Origin: Catellatospora vulcania
GTDB taxonomy: Bacteria; Actinomycetota; Actinomycetes; Mycobacteriales; Micromonosporaceae
Length of the DNA: 64,000 bases
Assembly: GCF_009720385.1 (NCBI RefSeq)
Contig: NZ_ML769306.1
Location: 187,005 to 251,004, forward strand
Direction: 5' to 3'
Under the pieces are notes generated by a model, which searched no databases, was not told where the DNA came from, and saw only the letters and a list, made by a program, of their open reading frames with translations. The position numbers and the translations under genes were made by a program. Of the stretch, positions 15,929 to 24,936 are shown in pieces. Position 1 is the stretch's first letter. Every line of letters begins with the position of its first letter.

Positions 15929-16690
15929 ATGAGCGTTTCCACCAGCACGGGCACCCGCACCCGGATCGAGCACGGCGCCAAGCGCGTCCGCGTCTACTTC
16001 AACGGCCAGGTCCTGGCCGACACGAGCAGGCCGGTGCTCGTCTGGGAGGTGCCGTACTACCCGGCCTACTACGTGCCCGTCGAGGATGTACGCAGCGAGC
16101 TGCTCAAACCGACCGGCCGCACGGCCGACGCGCCGGGACTGGGCGAAGGCGACCTCTACACCGTGCAGGTCGGCGACCGCACCGCCGAGGACGCCGCGGT
16201 GCGCTACGAGCACTCGCCGACAGCGGAGCTGCGGGGGCTCGTGCGGTTCGAGTGGGCGGCCATGGACGCCTGGTTCGAGGAGGACGAGGAGGTGTACACC
16301 CATCCCCGCGACCCGCACACCCGGGTCGACATCCTGGCCAGCTCACGCCATGTACGGGTCGAGGTCGACGGGGTGACCGTGGCCGAGTCGCACCGCCCGA
16401 CGATCCTGTTCGAGACCGGCCTGCCGCCGCGCTTCTACCTGCCGAAGACCGACGTCCGGCTCGACCTGCTGACGCCCACCGCGACGGTCAGCCACTGCCC
16501 GTACAAGGGCCAGGCCGAGTACTGGTCGGTGCGGGCCGGCGACACGGTGCACGACGACATCGTGTGGTCGTACCGCACGCCGCTGCACGAGAGCCGGAGG
16601 GTCGAAGGGCTGGTCTCGTTCTACAACGAGAAGGTCGACCTCTATGTGGACGGTGTGCTGCAGAAACGGCCGAACACGAAGTTCAGCTGA
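15929..16690 (+). CDS. Tandem DUF427 protein
   Basis: 253 residues made of two DUF427 domains. The first covers RVRVYFNGQVLADTSRPVLV, YYPAYYVPVEDVRSELL and GLVRFEWAAMDAWFEEDEEV; the second repeats this as HVRVEVDGVTVAESHRPTIL, PPRFYLPKTDVRLDLL and EGLVSFYNEKVDLYVDG. The repeated small beta fold with conserved Tyr, His and acidic residues is widespread in actinomycetes and fungi without known function. The 270 bases upstream hold no other gene that I can see. Confidence 0.85.
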   Translation: MSVSTSTGTRTRIEHGAKRVRVYFNGQVLADTSRPVLVWEVPYYPAYYVPVEDVRSELLKPTGRTADAPGLGEGDLYTVQVGDRTAEDAAVRYEHSPTAELRGLVRFEWAAMDAWFEEDEEVYTHPRDPHTRVDILASSRHVRVEVDGVTVAESHRPTILFETGLPPRFYLPKTDVRLDLLTPTATVSHCPYKGQAEYWSVRAGDTVHDDIVWSYRTPLHESRRVEGLVSFYNEKVDLYVDGVLQKRPNTKFS

Positions 16691-16891
16691 CGGTCGTCGT
16701 CCCCGAGGCCGCCGCGCCTCACGCCATGCTGGGCGTCATCACCACGGCCATCAGCGCGACAACCGCTGCGACCGACCACTTGCCGAATCTCCTCTGCATG
16801 TCCGCAGAGTCGGTCCGGTCGCGCGACAACGCCAGCGACGGTCGATGATCTGACGGCCGGCCCAGTGCGGAGACATCCACCGCCGCCAGCC

Positions 16892-17491
16892 TCAACTGAT
16901 CCACTGTGTCGAGGCGGCGGTTGTTCTGACCCAGGCGGCGACCTTTTGGGCGGTCTGCTCCGGGGTATCCGTGCCGGTGTCCAGGACGGTGCGGATGGCG
17001 CGTCGCAGGTGCGCGGCAAAGGCCAGGTGCTCGTCGATCGCATGCTCACGCCATGACGGCCTGTCCTGGAGCCGGGCGCGGCGCTGCTCATCCGTGCAGT
17101 CCAGGACGGCAAAGTGAGTCGGCCCCATCCAGCGCCACGACGGCAGGCCCACCAATTGCTCGGGCATCAGCGGCCCCAACAGGACAGTGCCGCGGCCTCC
17201 CTGCGCGATCCCGTGCGCCACACTCAGCCAGGCATCGCGGAACGCGTCCCAGTCGACCGGGCCGGTGGTCTTCATCGGGTCGATCAGCCAATCGACGTCG
17301 AAGACCACGCACTCAGGCAACGCAGCGGCCAGCGGCGCGAAGATCGCCGACTTTCCGGATCCGGACGCACCGGTGATGACGTACAGCGGCTCGCGGCGGG
17401 CAGGTTCGGTCCAGCCGCAGCGCGCGCAGACGGCGACATCAGCGGCCGGTTCGAGACCGACCGCAGGTTCACAACGCTGGCAATAACGCAT
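16892..17491 (-). CDS. P-loop kinase-like protein with N-terminal zinc ribbon
   Basis: 199 residues. C4/C7 (CQRC) and C22/C25 (CARC) form a probable zinc ribbon in the first 25 residues. The Walker A motif GASGSGKS follows at about 41-48, then VVFDVDWLID as a Walker B-like strand. The rest, with RRARLQDRPSWREHAIDEHL as a lid, resembles small AAA/nucleotide kinase proteins of actinomycetes. The substrate is unknown; the fold suggests phosphorylation of a nucleotide or small molecule. It stands alone with no convincing operon partner. Confidence 0.78.
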   Translation of the reverse strand: MRYCQRCEPAVGLEPAADVAVCARCGWTEPARREPLYVITGASGSGKSAIFAPLAAALPECVVFDVDWLIDPMKTTGPVDWDAFRDAWLSVAHGIAQGGRGTVLLGPLMPEQLVGLPSWRWMGPTHFAVLDCTDEQRRARLQDRPSWREHAIDEHLAFAAHLRRAIRTVLDTGTDTPEQTAQKVAAWVRTTAASTQWIS

Positions 17492-17660
17492 CGCGTGACT
17501 CTCCTCGACCGCGTGACCTCAAGGTGCCTATTGAGGCGTGGGTGACCAGGCGCAACCAGCCCAGCCCAGGCGGCCGTAGAGTGCGCTCGCCCGAACACCT
17601 TGACCTTGTACACACCATGCTGTCGACCGGATAACGGGCGGTCGCCGCCATCGCGCGCCA

Positions 17661-17682
17661 CGCTCCGCGACGCCGCGGAGCG
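17661..17682 (-). terminator. Terminator hairpin of the SnoaL-like gene
   Basis: CGCTCCGCG (17661-17669) and CGCGGAGCG (17674-17682) form a perfect 9-bp stem with a 4-base loop, immediately after the stop of the minus-strand gene at 17684. Confidence 0.6.
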
Positions 17683-17683
17683 G

Positions 17684-18091
17684 TCAGGACTCGGGCGGCG
17701 TCATGGTCACGCCGAGCTGCGTCGCCTTGGCGAACAGGTCGGCCATGGCCCACACCGCGGTGACACGTCCATCGCGTACCACGAAGAAGTGCACGCCGTC
17801 CCACGTGATCGTCTTGCCGGTGGGACGCACCGGCCCCCAGTCGCCCACGTGGCGAGCCGTCGCCCGCCACCGTACGGCGACCTGCTCGCCGTCGCTGACC
17901 AGTGAATGCACCTCGTACCGGGTGTCGGCCCAGGTGGCCGCGTCAGCGGCGTGCCACTGACGTAGTCCGGCAAGGGTGTCGGGCCTGCCGCCGTGGTCGA
18001 ACGGGTCCGCATAGAAGCGCTCCAGCTCGTCGGTGCGCCCGCCGTTCCATACCCGGTCGATGAGCTCCCGGACCGTCTGCTCCGCCGTCAT
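17684..18091 (-). CDS. SnoaL-like / NTF2-fold protein
   Basis: 135 residues of the NTF2-like cone fold. The N-terminal helix VRELIDRVWNGGRTDELERF, the strand VAVRWRATARHVGDWG and the closing GVHFFVVRDGRVTAVWAMAD are typical of the SnoaL-like ester cyclase/polyketide cyclase family. Most members of this subgroup are uncharacterised and may hydrolyse or isomerise small molecules. It is a single gene followed by a hairpin. The start ATG at 18089-18091 fits the family N-terminus. Confidence 0.85.
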   Translation of the reverse strand: MTAEQTVRELIDRVWNGGRTDELERFYADPFDHGGRPDTLAGLRQWHAADAATWADTRYEVHSLVSDGEQVAVRWRATARHVGDWGPVRPTGKTITWDGVHFFVVRDGRVTAVWAMADLFAKATQLGVTMTPPES

Positions 18092-18183
18092 GGTCCTGCA
18101 CCGTAGCAGATGAAGATCATCATCTCTGGACGGTCAAGCCGTCCTTTGCCGCCGACGGCCGCCACGGCCGGGATGACAGGTCT

Positions 18184-18198
18184 CGCGCTTCGAGCGCG
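18184..18198 (-). terminator. Possible terminator at the end of the polysaccharide operon
   Basis: CGCGCT (18184-18189), TCG, AGCGCG (18193-18198) form a tight 6-bp hairpin 38 bases beyond the GH16 stop. A second short hairpin, GGACGG/CCGTCC, is at 18128-18144. Either could end the long minus-strand operon. Confidence 0.35.
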
Positions 18199-18235
18199 GA
18201 CGGCGTGGCGGCCGTTCTCACGGACCGGCTGAGGA

Positions 18236-19408
18236 TCAGATACGGACGAACTTGACGGCGTCGGCGCGGGCACAGCCCGAGCCGCTGGAGGTCAGCTTCA
18301 CCGAACCGGCGGTGCCGGACGGGAAGTAGTAGGAGCCCAGCGACACCCAGCCGGACGTGCCTGTGGTGCCGTTGACGTACGAGGTGCTGGTGACGCCGTC
18401 GTGGACGGTGTCGTAGCGGGCGTTGGTGTCGCTGCCCGAGTGCACGATCTTGTGTACGTACACCTGGTATGTCCCGGCCGCGCGCAGGTTGGGCCGCCAG
18501 GTGGCGGTGTTGCCGGCACTGTGGCAGGCGGCGTACCGGGTGGGCGAGCCGTAGTTCCAGCCGGTCAGGGTCGAGTCCAGCCAGCTGCCCGTCTCGGAGT
18601 AGCCGTAGGCGGCCGGTCCGTCGTTGTCGAGGTGGTAGTCCTTCTGCCAGAACCTGACGTAGTCGAACTGCACGGCGGCGGGCAGGAACGCGGGGTCCGG
18701 CGACGTGCCGTAGCCGATGCTGGTCAGCCAGATGCTGGTGTGGTCGTGCGTCCACTGGCTCGGCGTGTACGGGGCCGTGTACTTCAGCACCCCGTCGATG
18801 TAGAACTTCACCGAGGTCTCGGCCCAGTCGATGCCGTAGGTGTGCCACTGGCGCAGGTCGAGGCCGGTGTTGTAGGTCGAGCCCGGGTGGTAGGGGCCCG
18901 ACGATCCGCTGCCGTTCCAGGTGTGCACGCCGGAGTGGTTGTTGCGCAGCAGCGCGGGTGACGACGTCGAGTCGATCTCGAAACCGTCGATCTCGGTGCG
19001 CTGCTCGGCCGGGAACGTCGTGGACCCGTTGCCCGCCATCAGCCAGAACGAGCTGTGCCAGCCCACCCCGTCGTTGATCTTCGCGCGGGTCTCGTAGTAG
19101 CCGTAGCGCAGGGTCTGCTTGCTGACGAGCCCGCCGCCGGTGAAGCTCTTGCCGGCGTACGCCTCCTGCTTGAGGTTGATGCTCATCAGCCCGCCGGAGA
19201 CGGTCACGTTCTCCGGCCGCTGGGCGCTGTAGGCCTTGACGTCGGTGCGGTAGTTCCACTTGGCGGTGTCGACGGCGGTGCCGTCGAAGTCGTCGCTGAA
19301 GACCATGGTCCAGCCGGTGCCGGTCGGGTCGGCGTGCGCGGGTGCCGCCGCGCCGAGGCCGGTGACGACCCCGAGCACGGCCGCCAGGGTGATGAGACGT
19401 CGCATCAT
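18236..19408 (-). CDS. Secreted GH16 family glycoside hydrolase with C-terminal golvesin-like module
   Basis: 390 residues. A signal peptide ends near AAPAHA (residue 26). The GH16 jelly-roll shows TEIDGFEIDS with E139 (nucleophile), D141 and E144 (acid/base), plus GYYETRAKIND and WHTYGIDWAETSVKFYIDG. After about residue 265, YGYSETGSWLDSTLTGW and TWRPNLRAAGTYQVYVHK begin a beta-rich module like the golvesin/xanthan-lyase C-terminal domain, also present on the GH2 protein of this operon. GH16 enzymes cut beta-1,3/1,4-glucans or galactans; which one is undetermined. The ATG overlaps the stop of the broken enolase gene (ATGA), so it should still be translated. Confidence 0.88.
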   Translation of the reverse strand: MMRRLITLAAVLGVVTGLGAAAPAHADPTGTGWTMVFSDDFDGTAVDTAKWNYRTDVKAYSAQRPENVTVSGGLMSINLKQEAYAGKSFTGGGLVSKQTLRYGYYETRAKINDGVGWHSSFWLMAGNGSTTFPAEQRTEIDGFEIDSTSSPALLRNNHSGVHTWNGSGSSGPYHPGSTYNTGLDLRQWHTYGIDWAETSVKFYIDGVLKYTAPYTPSQWTHDHTSIWLTSIGYGTSPDPAFLPAAVQFDYVRFWQKDYHLDNDGPAAYGYSETGSWLDSTLTGWNYGSPTRYAACHSAGNTATWRPNLRAAGTYQVYVHKIVHSGSDTNARYDTVHDGVTSTSYVNGTTGTSGWVSLGSYYFPSGTAGSVKLTSSGSGCARADAVKFVRI

Positions 19409-20333
19409 TTCCTCCCTTGCCAGAGGCGGGTGTCGGCCAGTCGGCGCACCGTCGCTTCGTCGACGGTGATACCGAGGCCGGGTGTGGTGGGCACGGTGCG
19501 GACCATCGGCCCGTCCGGCCCGGGGTGGGGCGTGTCGAGGTCGGGGGCGATGGCGGCGAGCGGGTTCTCGCCGGCCCAGTGCTCCATGACCTCCAGGTTC
19601 GGCATCGCCGCGGCGCACTGCAGGCTCGCTGCGAAGTGCACCGCCGAGCCGATGCTCACGTGCGGGGTGGCCTGCGCGCCGAACGCGTCGGCGAGCGCGG
19701 CGATCCGCATCGTCTCGGTGATCCCGCCGGCACGGCACACGTCGGGTTGCAGGACGTGCAGCGCGCCGGCGCGCAGGAACTCCAGCGCCCCGTGCCGGTT
19801 GGCCAGCGAGTCCAGGGCCAGCGGCAGGTCCAGCCGGGCGGCGCGGCGGGGATGCCTGAGGCGTACACGGGCACGGCAGTGCGGAAGGCGCCGCCGAGCA
19901 GCCGGTGCACGGGCACGCCCAGGGTGTGCCCCCAGGCGTCCCACAGGGCGATGTCGACCCCGGCGATCGCCTCCAGCCAGAAGCCGGAGTCGTGCCCGCG
20001 CACCCGCATCGCGGCGTACATCCGCTCCCAGGTCACCGTGATCTCGTCGACGGAGGTCCCGACGACCAGCGGCGTCAGCAGTTCCGTGACGAGGGCGGCG
20101 GTGACCCGGGCGGCCACGGGGGCTTTGCACTCGCCCCAGCCGATGACGCCGTCGGCCGTCTCGACCCGCACGAGCACGGTGTCGATGGTCGCGGAGTAGG
20201 CGTAGCGGCGGCGGGCCTGGACCGGGTAGGTCCCGAGCGCCGCGCCGCTGCTGCTCCAGGCGCGGGCGCCCCAGTAGCGTTCGCCGATCGGCTCGGCGAG
20301 CAGCGCGAAGGCTTCGACGGAGACGACTTTCAC
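19405..20333 (-). pseudogene. Enolase-superfamily (mandelate racemase-like) gene with internal deletion and frameshift
   Basis: It starts at GTG 20331-20333, two bases after the GH2 stop. The N-terminal half (VKVVSVEAFALLAEP to AGVDIALWDAW and VPVYASGIP) is in one frame; the C-terminal half (LPLALDSLANRHGALEFL, LHVLQPDVCRAGGITETM) is in another, switching near 19,850. Compared with the intact paralogue at 30.4 kb, about 90 codons are missing at the junction. They should hold the KxH/KxK catalytic base and the first two metal-ligand strands (DAHWAY, FLEAP equivalents). The product cannot be an active dehydratase. The junction is in a GCCG-rich run. An assembly error is possible but would need about 270 missing bases. 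Confidence 0.8.
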
Positions 20334-20335
20334 GG

Positions 20336-23300
20336 TCAGGCCACCGGGGTGAGGCGGATCGCGTTGCTGCGCAGGAAGCCGCCGCTGAACGTCGACACGA
20401 CCTTGCCCGCACCCGCCGCCATCGCCCAGGTGCCCAGGGTGGTCCAGGCACCGGACTGGGTCACCTGGTTGACCGTGACGGTGGCGGCGCCGCCGGTGTG
20501 GGTGACGGCGTACTGGGCGGCGGTGGTGCTGCCGCTGTTGGCCGGGACCCAGATCTCGACCCGGTAGTTCGCGGCGGCGGCCAGGGTGGGCCGCCAGGTG
20601 GCGCTCGCCCCGGCCGCCTCGGTGTAGCGGCTCGGGGTGCCGTCGACGCCGGTCAGCGCGCTCGCCGACCACACGCCGGTCTCGGTGTAGCCGACGACGC
20701 CGGAGCAGTTCGGGGCGGTGGCGGTCACGGTCAGCGTCACCTGGCGTGGGCCGGGTGTGCCGGGCACCAGGTAGGCGGCCGACGGGGCGCTGACCCCGGC
20801 CGGGCCGACGGCGCGGACCCGGTGGGTGCGCCCGGCCGCCTCGGCCGTGGTCCCGAGCAGCAGCTGGCTGGTGCCTGCGACGGTCGCGAGCGGTGTCTCG
20901 GCCCCGCATTCGTCGACGGTGACGAGGTAGCCCTCGGCCCCGGCGACAGCCGTCCAGGTCAGCGTGGTCTGCCCGGCGGTCGTGCTGCTGGTCAGGCCGG
21001 TCGGGGCGGCGGGCACGGTGCCCGGCGCAGCGGGGCGGGTGCGGGCGGTGACGGCCACGGGCGTCGACCAGCCGGTGGCGGTCTGGGTGCGTACTGCGAG
21101 CTGGTAGTCGCGGTCGGGCTGCAGACCCGGCACGGTCAGCAGGTCGACCGCGGCAGCCTCGATCACGTGGGTGGCGCCGCCGGTGACGGCCACCTCGTGC
21201 CGTTCGGCGTAGCGGTGCGGGGTGAGGCGTACGCCGAGGCTGTCGTCGCCGCGCAGCACCCCGTGCACGGTGGCCGCGGCCGGTGCCGCGCTGCTCTGGG
21301 GCACCGCGGTGCGGGGCTCCGACCAGGCGGTCAGGATCGCGGAGGTGGTGCGGGCGCGGATCCGCACACTGTGCGCCGCTCCCCCGGCCAGTCCCTCGAT
21401 CCTGGTGGAGGCCTTGAGCGTGGTCAGGTAGTCGCGGACGACGGTGCCGCCCGTGCTCACTTCGACCTGGTAGTTGACCGCGCCGGGCACGGTCATGAAA
21501 CCTGCGACGAGGCCGCCGGGGATCGGCGCCAGGTCCTGCCAGCGCGGCGGCAGCCCGAGCGCGGCGGCGGTCGGTGTGACGGTGACGGGAGCGGACGGCG
21601 CGGAGCTGCCGAACCCGTTGCGGGCGGTGACGGTGACCTGGTACGCGGTGCCGTTGACCAGCCCGGTCAGCTCGGCGAACGGGTTGGCGGTGTCGACGGA
21701 GGTGACCACGGTGGACCCGGCGGTCGCGGTGGCCCGGTAGCCGACGGCCCCGGCGACCGGGGTGAAAGCCACGCGCAGCGCGCCGTCGGCGGCGATCGCG
21801 ACCACGCCGCCGGGGGTGGCCGGGGCCCGCAGGTCGGCGGTGGCGACGGCCATCTCGTAGCCGAGCGGGCTGAGCAGGGTCAGCCGCTGCCCGACCGCCG
21901 TGCCGGGGTCGGTCCAGCCGACGCCGACCTGCACCGGGGCGGCTCCGGGCATGATGTCGGGCAGGTCGATCAGGCGGCCGTCGAGCACCGTTCCGGACGC
22001 GCTGGTGACCTGCCAGGCGAGCCGGTAGCCGCGCAGCGGGTAGGCGGGGGCGTCGGTGGCCAGGGCGCCGCGCGGGGTCAGCGTGAGCAGGCTCAGCCGC
22101 GTGCCGGAACCCGCCGAGGTGGTGACGGCAAGCGACCGGATCGGCGCGTTGGTCGCCTGCAGCTGCGGGTAGGCCCGCTTGAGCTGCCCCCACACGTTCT
22201 GGATGCCCCAACCGCGGACCTGGTTGGGTGAGGTCCCGCTGAAGTTGCTGCGGTAGTCGTTGAAGGTCCAGTGCGACGAGCCGATCAGCCACGGGCGGCC
22301 GGTGAAGACGGTCGCCGACGCCGCAGAGGTCGTCGTGAAGTCCACGTCCTCGCGGGTGATCGGGAACGTGAACGTGTCGGAGCTGTACTCGCTGACGAAG
22401 ATCGGTTTCGTCGGGTAGAGGCCGTGCACGTGGTCGGCGCCGGAGGCGAAGCCGCCGTACATGTTGATGCAGGCGAAGTCGGTGTACTGCAGCGCCTCGT
22501 CGGCGCCGGTGGCGGCGGCCCCGAAGCTGTTGGAGACGTAGGTGTACAGGCGGGTGCTGTCCAGGGTGGTCCGGGCGAGGGCGATGATGTCGCGGACGTA
22601 GGTGCGCCCGGCCGCGCTCGCGCCCTGGATCTCGTTGGCCACCGACCAGGCGATCACCGACGGGTGGTTGTAGTCGCGGCGGATCATGTCGGTGAGCTGG
22701 CCGACCGTCACCGGGTCCGTGGGATTGAGGTTCGCGCCGCTCCCCCAGACCGGGATCTCCTCGATGATCAGCAGACCGCGTTCGTCGGCGTAGTCGAGCA
22801 GCTCCGGGGCCTGCGGCACGTGGTGGATGCGGGCCAGGTTCGCCCCGGACGCCTTCATCCGGTCCAGGTCCCGGCGGATCAGGTACGTCGGCTCGGTCGC
22901 CCCGGCGATCCGGTCGTCGCCGACCCGGTTGTATCCGTTGAGGCGTACCGGCTCGCCGTTGAGCAGCAGCGACGTGCCCTGGACCTGCACCGTGCGCAGC
23001 CCGAACCGGTCCGCCAGCGCGTGGCGCACCGTGCCGCCGACCTTCGCCGTGGTGGTGAACGTGTACAGGTTCGGCCGGTCCAGGCCCCACAGCGCGAAGC
23101 TGCCGGCGGGCAGGCTCACGGTGAGCAGCCCTTCCGTGCTGCCGCCCGCCGGGACGCTTACCTGCACGCTGGGCACGGTGACACCGGACAGCGGCTGCCC
23201 GGCCGCGTCGGTGACCGCGCCGGACAGCGTCACCGTCTGCGTCGACGCCGACCGGTTGGTGACGGTGACCCAGTTCTTGAGCACCGCCGACGGCCCGGCC

Positions 23301-23914
23301 AGTGTCACCGTGGTGATGACGTGCTGGCGTTCGAGGCGGACCGCGTCGTTGACGGTGAAGCCGACCGAGCGGCTGAACCCGCCCCACGGCCACCACGCGC
23401 CCACGGAGTAGGTGTTGTCGACCGCGACGGCGATCGTGTTGTCGCCGGTCGCGGCGAGCAGGCTGGTCACGTCGTACTCGAAGGCCGTGTAGCCGCCCTT
23501 GTGCTCGCCCAGCAGCGTGCCGTTGAACCAGACCTTCGCCTGGTAGTACAGGGCTTCGAAGCGCAACCGCACCACCTGCCGGGCGGTGTGGGCGGGGCTG
23601 GGCACGCGCTCGCGGTACCAGGCCAGGCCGCGGTAGTTGGCGTAGGTGTCGTGGACATCCCAGTTGCCGGGGACGAGCTGCTCGGCCCACGCGGCGTCGT
23701 TGAGGGCCGTTCCGGCGTAGCCGCCGGCCTCGCCGGTCCGGCCGGGGTCGGTGGCGAACTTCCAGATGCCGTCGAGGGTGATGTCGGTCTGTCCGGCGGT
23801 GGTGGCGTGGCCGGGGGTCAGCGCGTCGGCGACGCCGGGCAGGGACAGGGGCAGGAGCGCACCGGCGCAGCCTGCGCCGAGGAGTTTCAGGACGTTGCGG
23901 CGTGGCAGGGACAT
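20336..23914 (-). CDS. Secreted GH2 family glycoside hydrolase with Fn3 and golvesin-like domains
   Basis: 1192 residues. The N-terminus MSLPRRNVLKLLGAGCAGAL is a twin-arginine signal. GH2 sugar-binding, immunoglobulin-like and TIM-barrel domains span about 40-600: acid/base E428 in SVANEIQG and nucleophile E509 in FVSEYSS, with HHVPQAPELLDYADERGLL between. From about 690 to 1050 there are several Fn3-like repeats (for example TVTARNGFGSSAPSAPVTVT). The last 120 residues are a golvesin-like module shared with the GH16 enzyme. The family includes beta-galactosidases and beta-glucuronidases; the GH88 neighbour favours an acidic glycan. An AGG-rich site precedes the ATG. The downstream enolase gene starts 2 bases after its stop. 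Confidence 0.88.
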   Translation of the reverse strand: MSLPRRNVLKLLGAGCAGALLPLSLPGVADALTPGHATTAGQTDITLDGIWKFATDPGRTGEAGGYAGTALNDAAWAEQLVPGNWDVHDTYANYRGLAWYRERVPSPAHTARQVVRLRFEALYYQAKVWFNGTLLGEHKGGYTAFEYDVTSLLAATGDNTIAVAVDNTYSVGAWWPWGGFSRSVGFTVNDAVRLERQHVITTVTLAGPSAVLKNWVTVTNRSASTQTVTLSGAVTDAAGQPLSGVTVPSVQVSVPAGGSTEGLLTVSLPAGSFALWGLDRPNLYTFTTTAKVGGTVRHALADRFGLRTVQVQGTSLLLNGEPVRLNGYNRVGDDRIAGATEPTYLIRRDLDRMKASGANLARIHHVPQAPELLDYADERGLLIIEEIPVWGSGANLNPTDPVTVGQLTDMIRRDYNHPSVIAWSVANEIQGASAAGRTYVRDIIALARTTLDSTRLYTYVSNSFGAAATGADEALQYTDFACINMYGGFASGADHVHGLYPTKPIFVSEYSSDTFTFPITREDVDFTTTSAASATVFTGRPWLIGSSHWTFNDYRSNFSGTSPNQVRGWGIQNVWGQLKRAYPQLQATNAPIRSLAVTTSAGSGTRLSLLTLTPRGALATDAPAYPLRGYRLAWQVTSASGTVLDGRLIDLPDIMPGAAPVQVGVGWTDPGTAVGQRLTLLSPLGYEMAVATADLRAPATPGGVVAIAADGALRVAFTPVAGAVGYRATATAGSTVVTSVDTANPFAELTGLVNGTAYQVTVTARNGFGSSAPSAPVTVTPTAAALGLPPRWQDLAPIPGGLVAGFMTVPGAVNYQVEVSTGGTVVRDYLTTLKASTRIEGLAGGAAHSVRIRARTTSAILTAWSEPRTAVPQSSAAPAAATVHGVLRGDDSLGVRLTPHRYAERHEVAVTGGATHVIEAAAVDLLTVPGLQPDRDYQLAVRTQTATGWSTPVAVTARTRPAAPGTVPAAPTGLTSSTTAGQTTLTWTAVAGAEGYLVTVDECGAETPLATVAGTSQLLLGTTAEAAGRTHRVRAVGPAGVSAPSAAYLVPGTPGPRQVTLTVTATAPNCSGVVGYTETGVWSASALTGVDGTPSRYTEAAGASATWRPTLAAAANYRVEIWVPANSGSTTAAQYAVTHTGGAATVTVNQVTQSGAWTTLGTWAMAAGAGKVVSTFSGGFLRSNAIRLTPVA

Positions 23915-23978
23915 GACGCCTCCAGGGTGGGGACGGGGCGGGTGGGAGCGGGTGGGGTGGAGCAGGCCGTGCCGGGAC

Positions 23979-24923
23979 TCAGCGGGGCGAGTCGGTCGCG
24001 GCGGCGTCGAGGAGCGCGAGCAGGAGCGGGCCCTGGCCCCAGGGGAAGACGCCGGTGGTGCGGTGCAGGTAGATGTCGGGCGGCCCGGCGGGGGTGGCCG
24101 CCGAGACCGGTAGCCCGCCGTGGCCGTCGAGGGCGTTCACGGCCGCGCGCAGGCTCCGGTCGGCGAGGGCACGCCAGGCCGGATCGACCATCCGGGTAAG
24201 CAGTCCGTGCTGGATCCCGGCGGCGACGAGCGCGGACACGCTGTGCTCGAACGGGGCCGCCGGGTCGTCGACGATGGTTCGCCACCGGCCGTCGGTCTCG
24301 TACCGGGCGAGCGCGTCCAGCAGGTGCGAGGTCCGCTCCCGCAGGGGGTGGTGAGCCGGGTCGGCGGTGGTGAGGGGGACGAGCCCGTGCAGTGCCCAGC
24401 CCTGGCCGCGTCCCCAGTGGACGCCGTCGGCTCGGGCCGGGCCGGTGTTGTAGGAGTGGCTGAACAGGCCGGTCGCGTCCTGGAGCCGGTCGCAGGCCAG
24501 GGTCATCGCAGCGGTGGCCGCGTCCGGGTGCCCGGCCAGGAGGAGGCCGGGGCCGTCGGTGTGCATGCAGTCGACCCAGACGGTGTCGCCGAGGTCGGGC
24601 AGGTCGGGGCGGTGGAGCGGCAGTGGTGCGCCGTCCTGCCAGACGGCCGCGACGAACCTGGTGATCGCCGCGTCGACCCGGATCGCCGGACGCAGCCGGT
24701 GCAGCTCGACGAGCACCTCGACCGGGATGAGGTGATCGGTGGGCTGAACCTGTCGACCGAGGGCGGGGGCGGTCAGGTCCGCGACGGTGTCGATCCACTG
24801 CGGACGGTCGTAGCGCGCTCCTGCGCGCAGCAGCCCGAGCAGGGCCATGCCCTCGCCGAAGCCCCAGATCCGGAAGTCGTGGTCGAGCGTGCGCGCCGCC
24901 ACGGCCTCGATCGTGTCGCGCAT
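23979..24923 (-). CDS. GH88/GH105-type unsaturated uronyl hydrolase
   Basis: 314 residues forming an (alpha/alpha)6 barrel. VWVDCMHTDGPGLLLAG (about 115-131) and HWGRGQGWALHGLVPL (about 169-184) carry the acidic and histidine residues of the family, and HSVSALVAAGIQHG follows. Such enzymes hydrate the double bond of unsaturated glucuronyl or galacturonyl residues left by polysaccharide lyases, releasing 5-keto-4-deoxyuronate. No signal peptide is visible, so it works in the cytoplasm on imported oligomers. It lies 13 bases after the FAH-family gene in the same operon. No lyase gene is in the window. Confidence 0.85.
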   Translation of the reverse strand: MRDTIEAVAARTLDHDFRIWGFGEGMALLGLLRAGARYDRPQWIDTVADLTAPALGRQVQPTDHLIPVEVLVELHRLRPAIRVDAAITRFVAAVWQDGAPLPLHRPDLPDLGDTVWVDCMHTDGPGLLLAGHPDAATAAMTLACDRLQDATGLFSHSYNTGPARADGVHWGRGQGWALHGLVPLTTADPAHHPLRERTSHLLDALARYETDGRWRTIVDDPAAPFEHSVSALVAAGIQHGLLTRMVDPAWRALADRSLRAAVNALDGHGGLPVSAATPAGPPDIYLHRTTGVFPWGQGPLLLALLDAAATDSPR

Positions 24924-24936
24924 CCGCCCACCCCCT

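Noticed and set aside
16719-16904. Possible small membrane peptide (MQRRFGKWSVAAVVALMAVV, minus strand)
   Set aside because: One hydrophobic stretch, no ribosome site and weak codon bias; not enough to call a gene.
20340-23690. Minus-strand open frame overlapping the GH2 gene in another phase
   Set aside because: Arg/Pro/His-rich translation typical of a shadow; the GH2 phase has catalytic motifs and a Tat signal.
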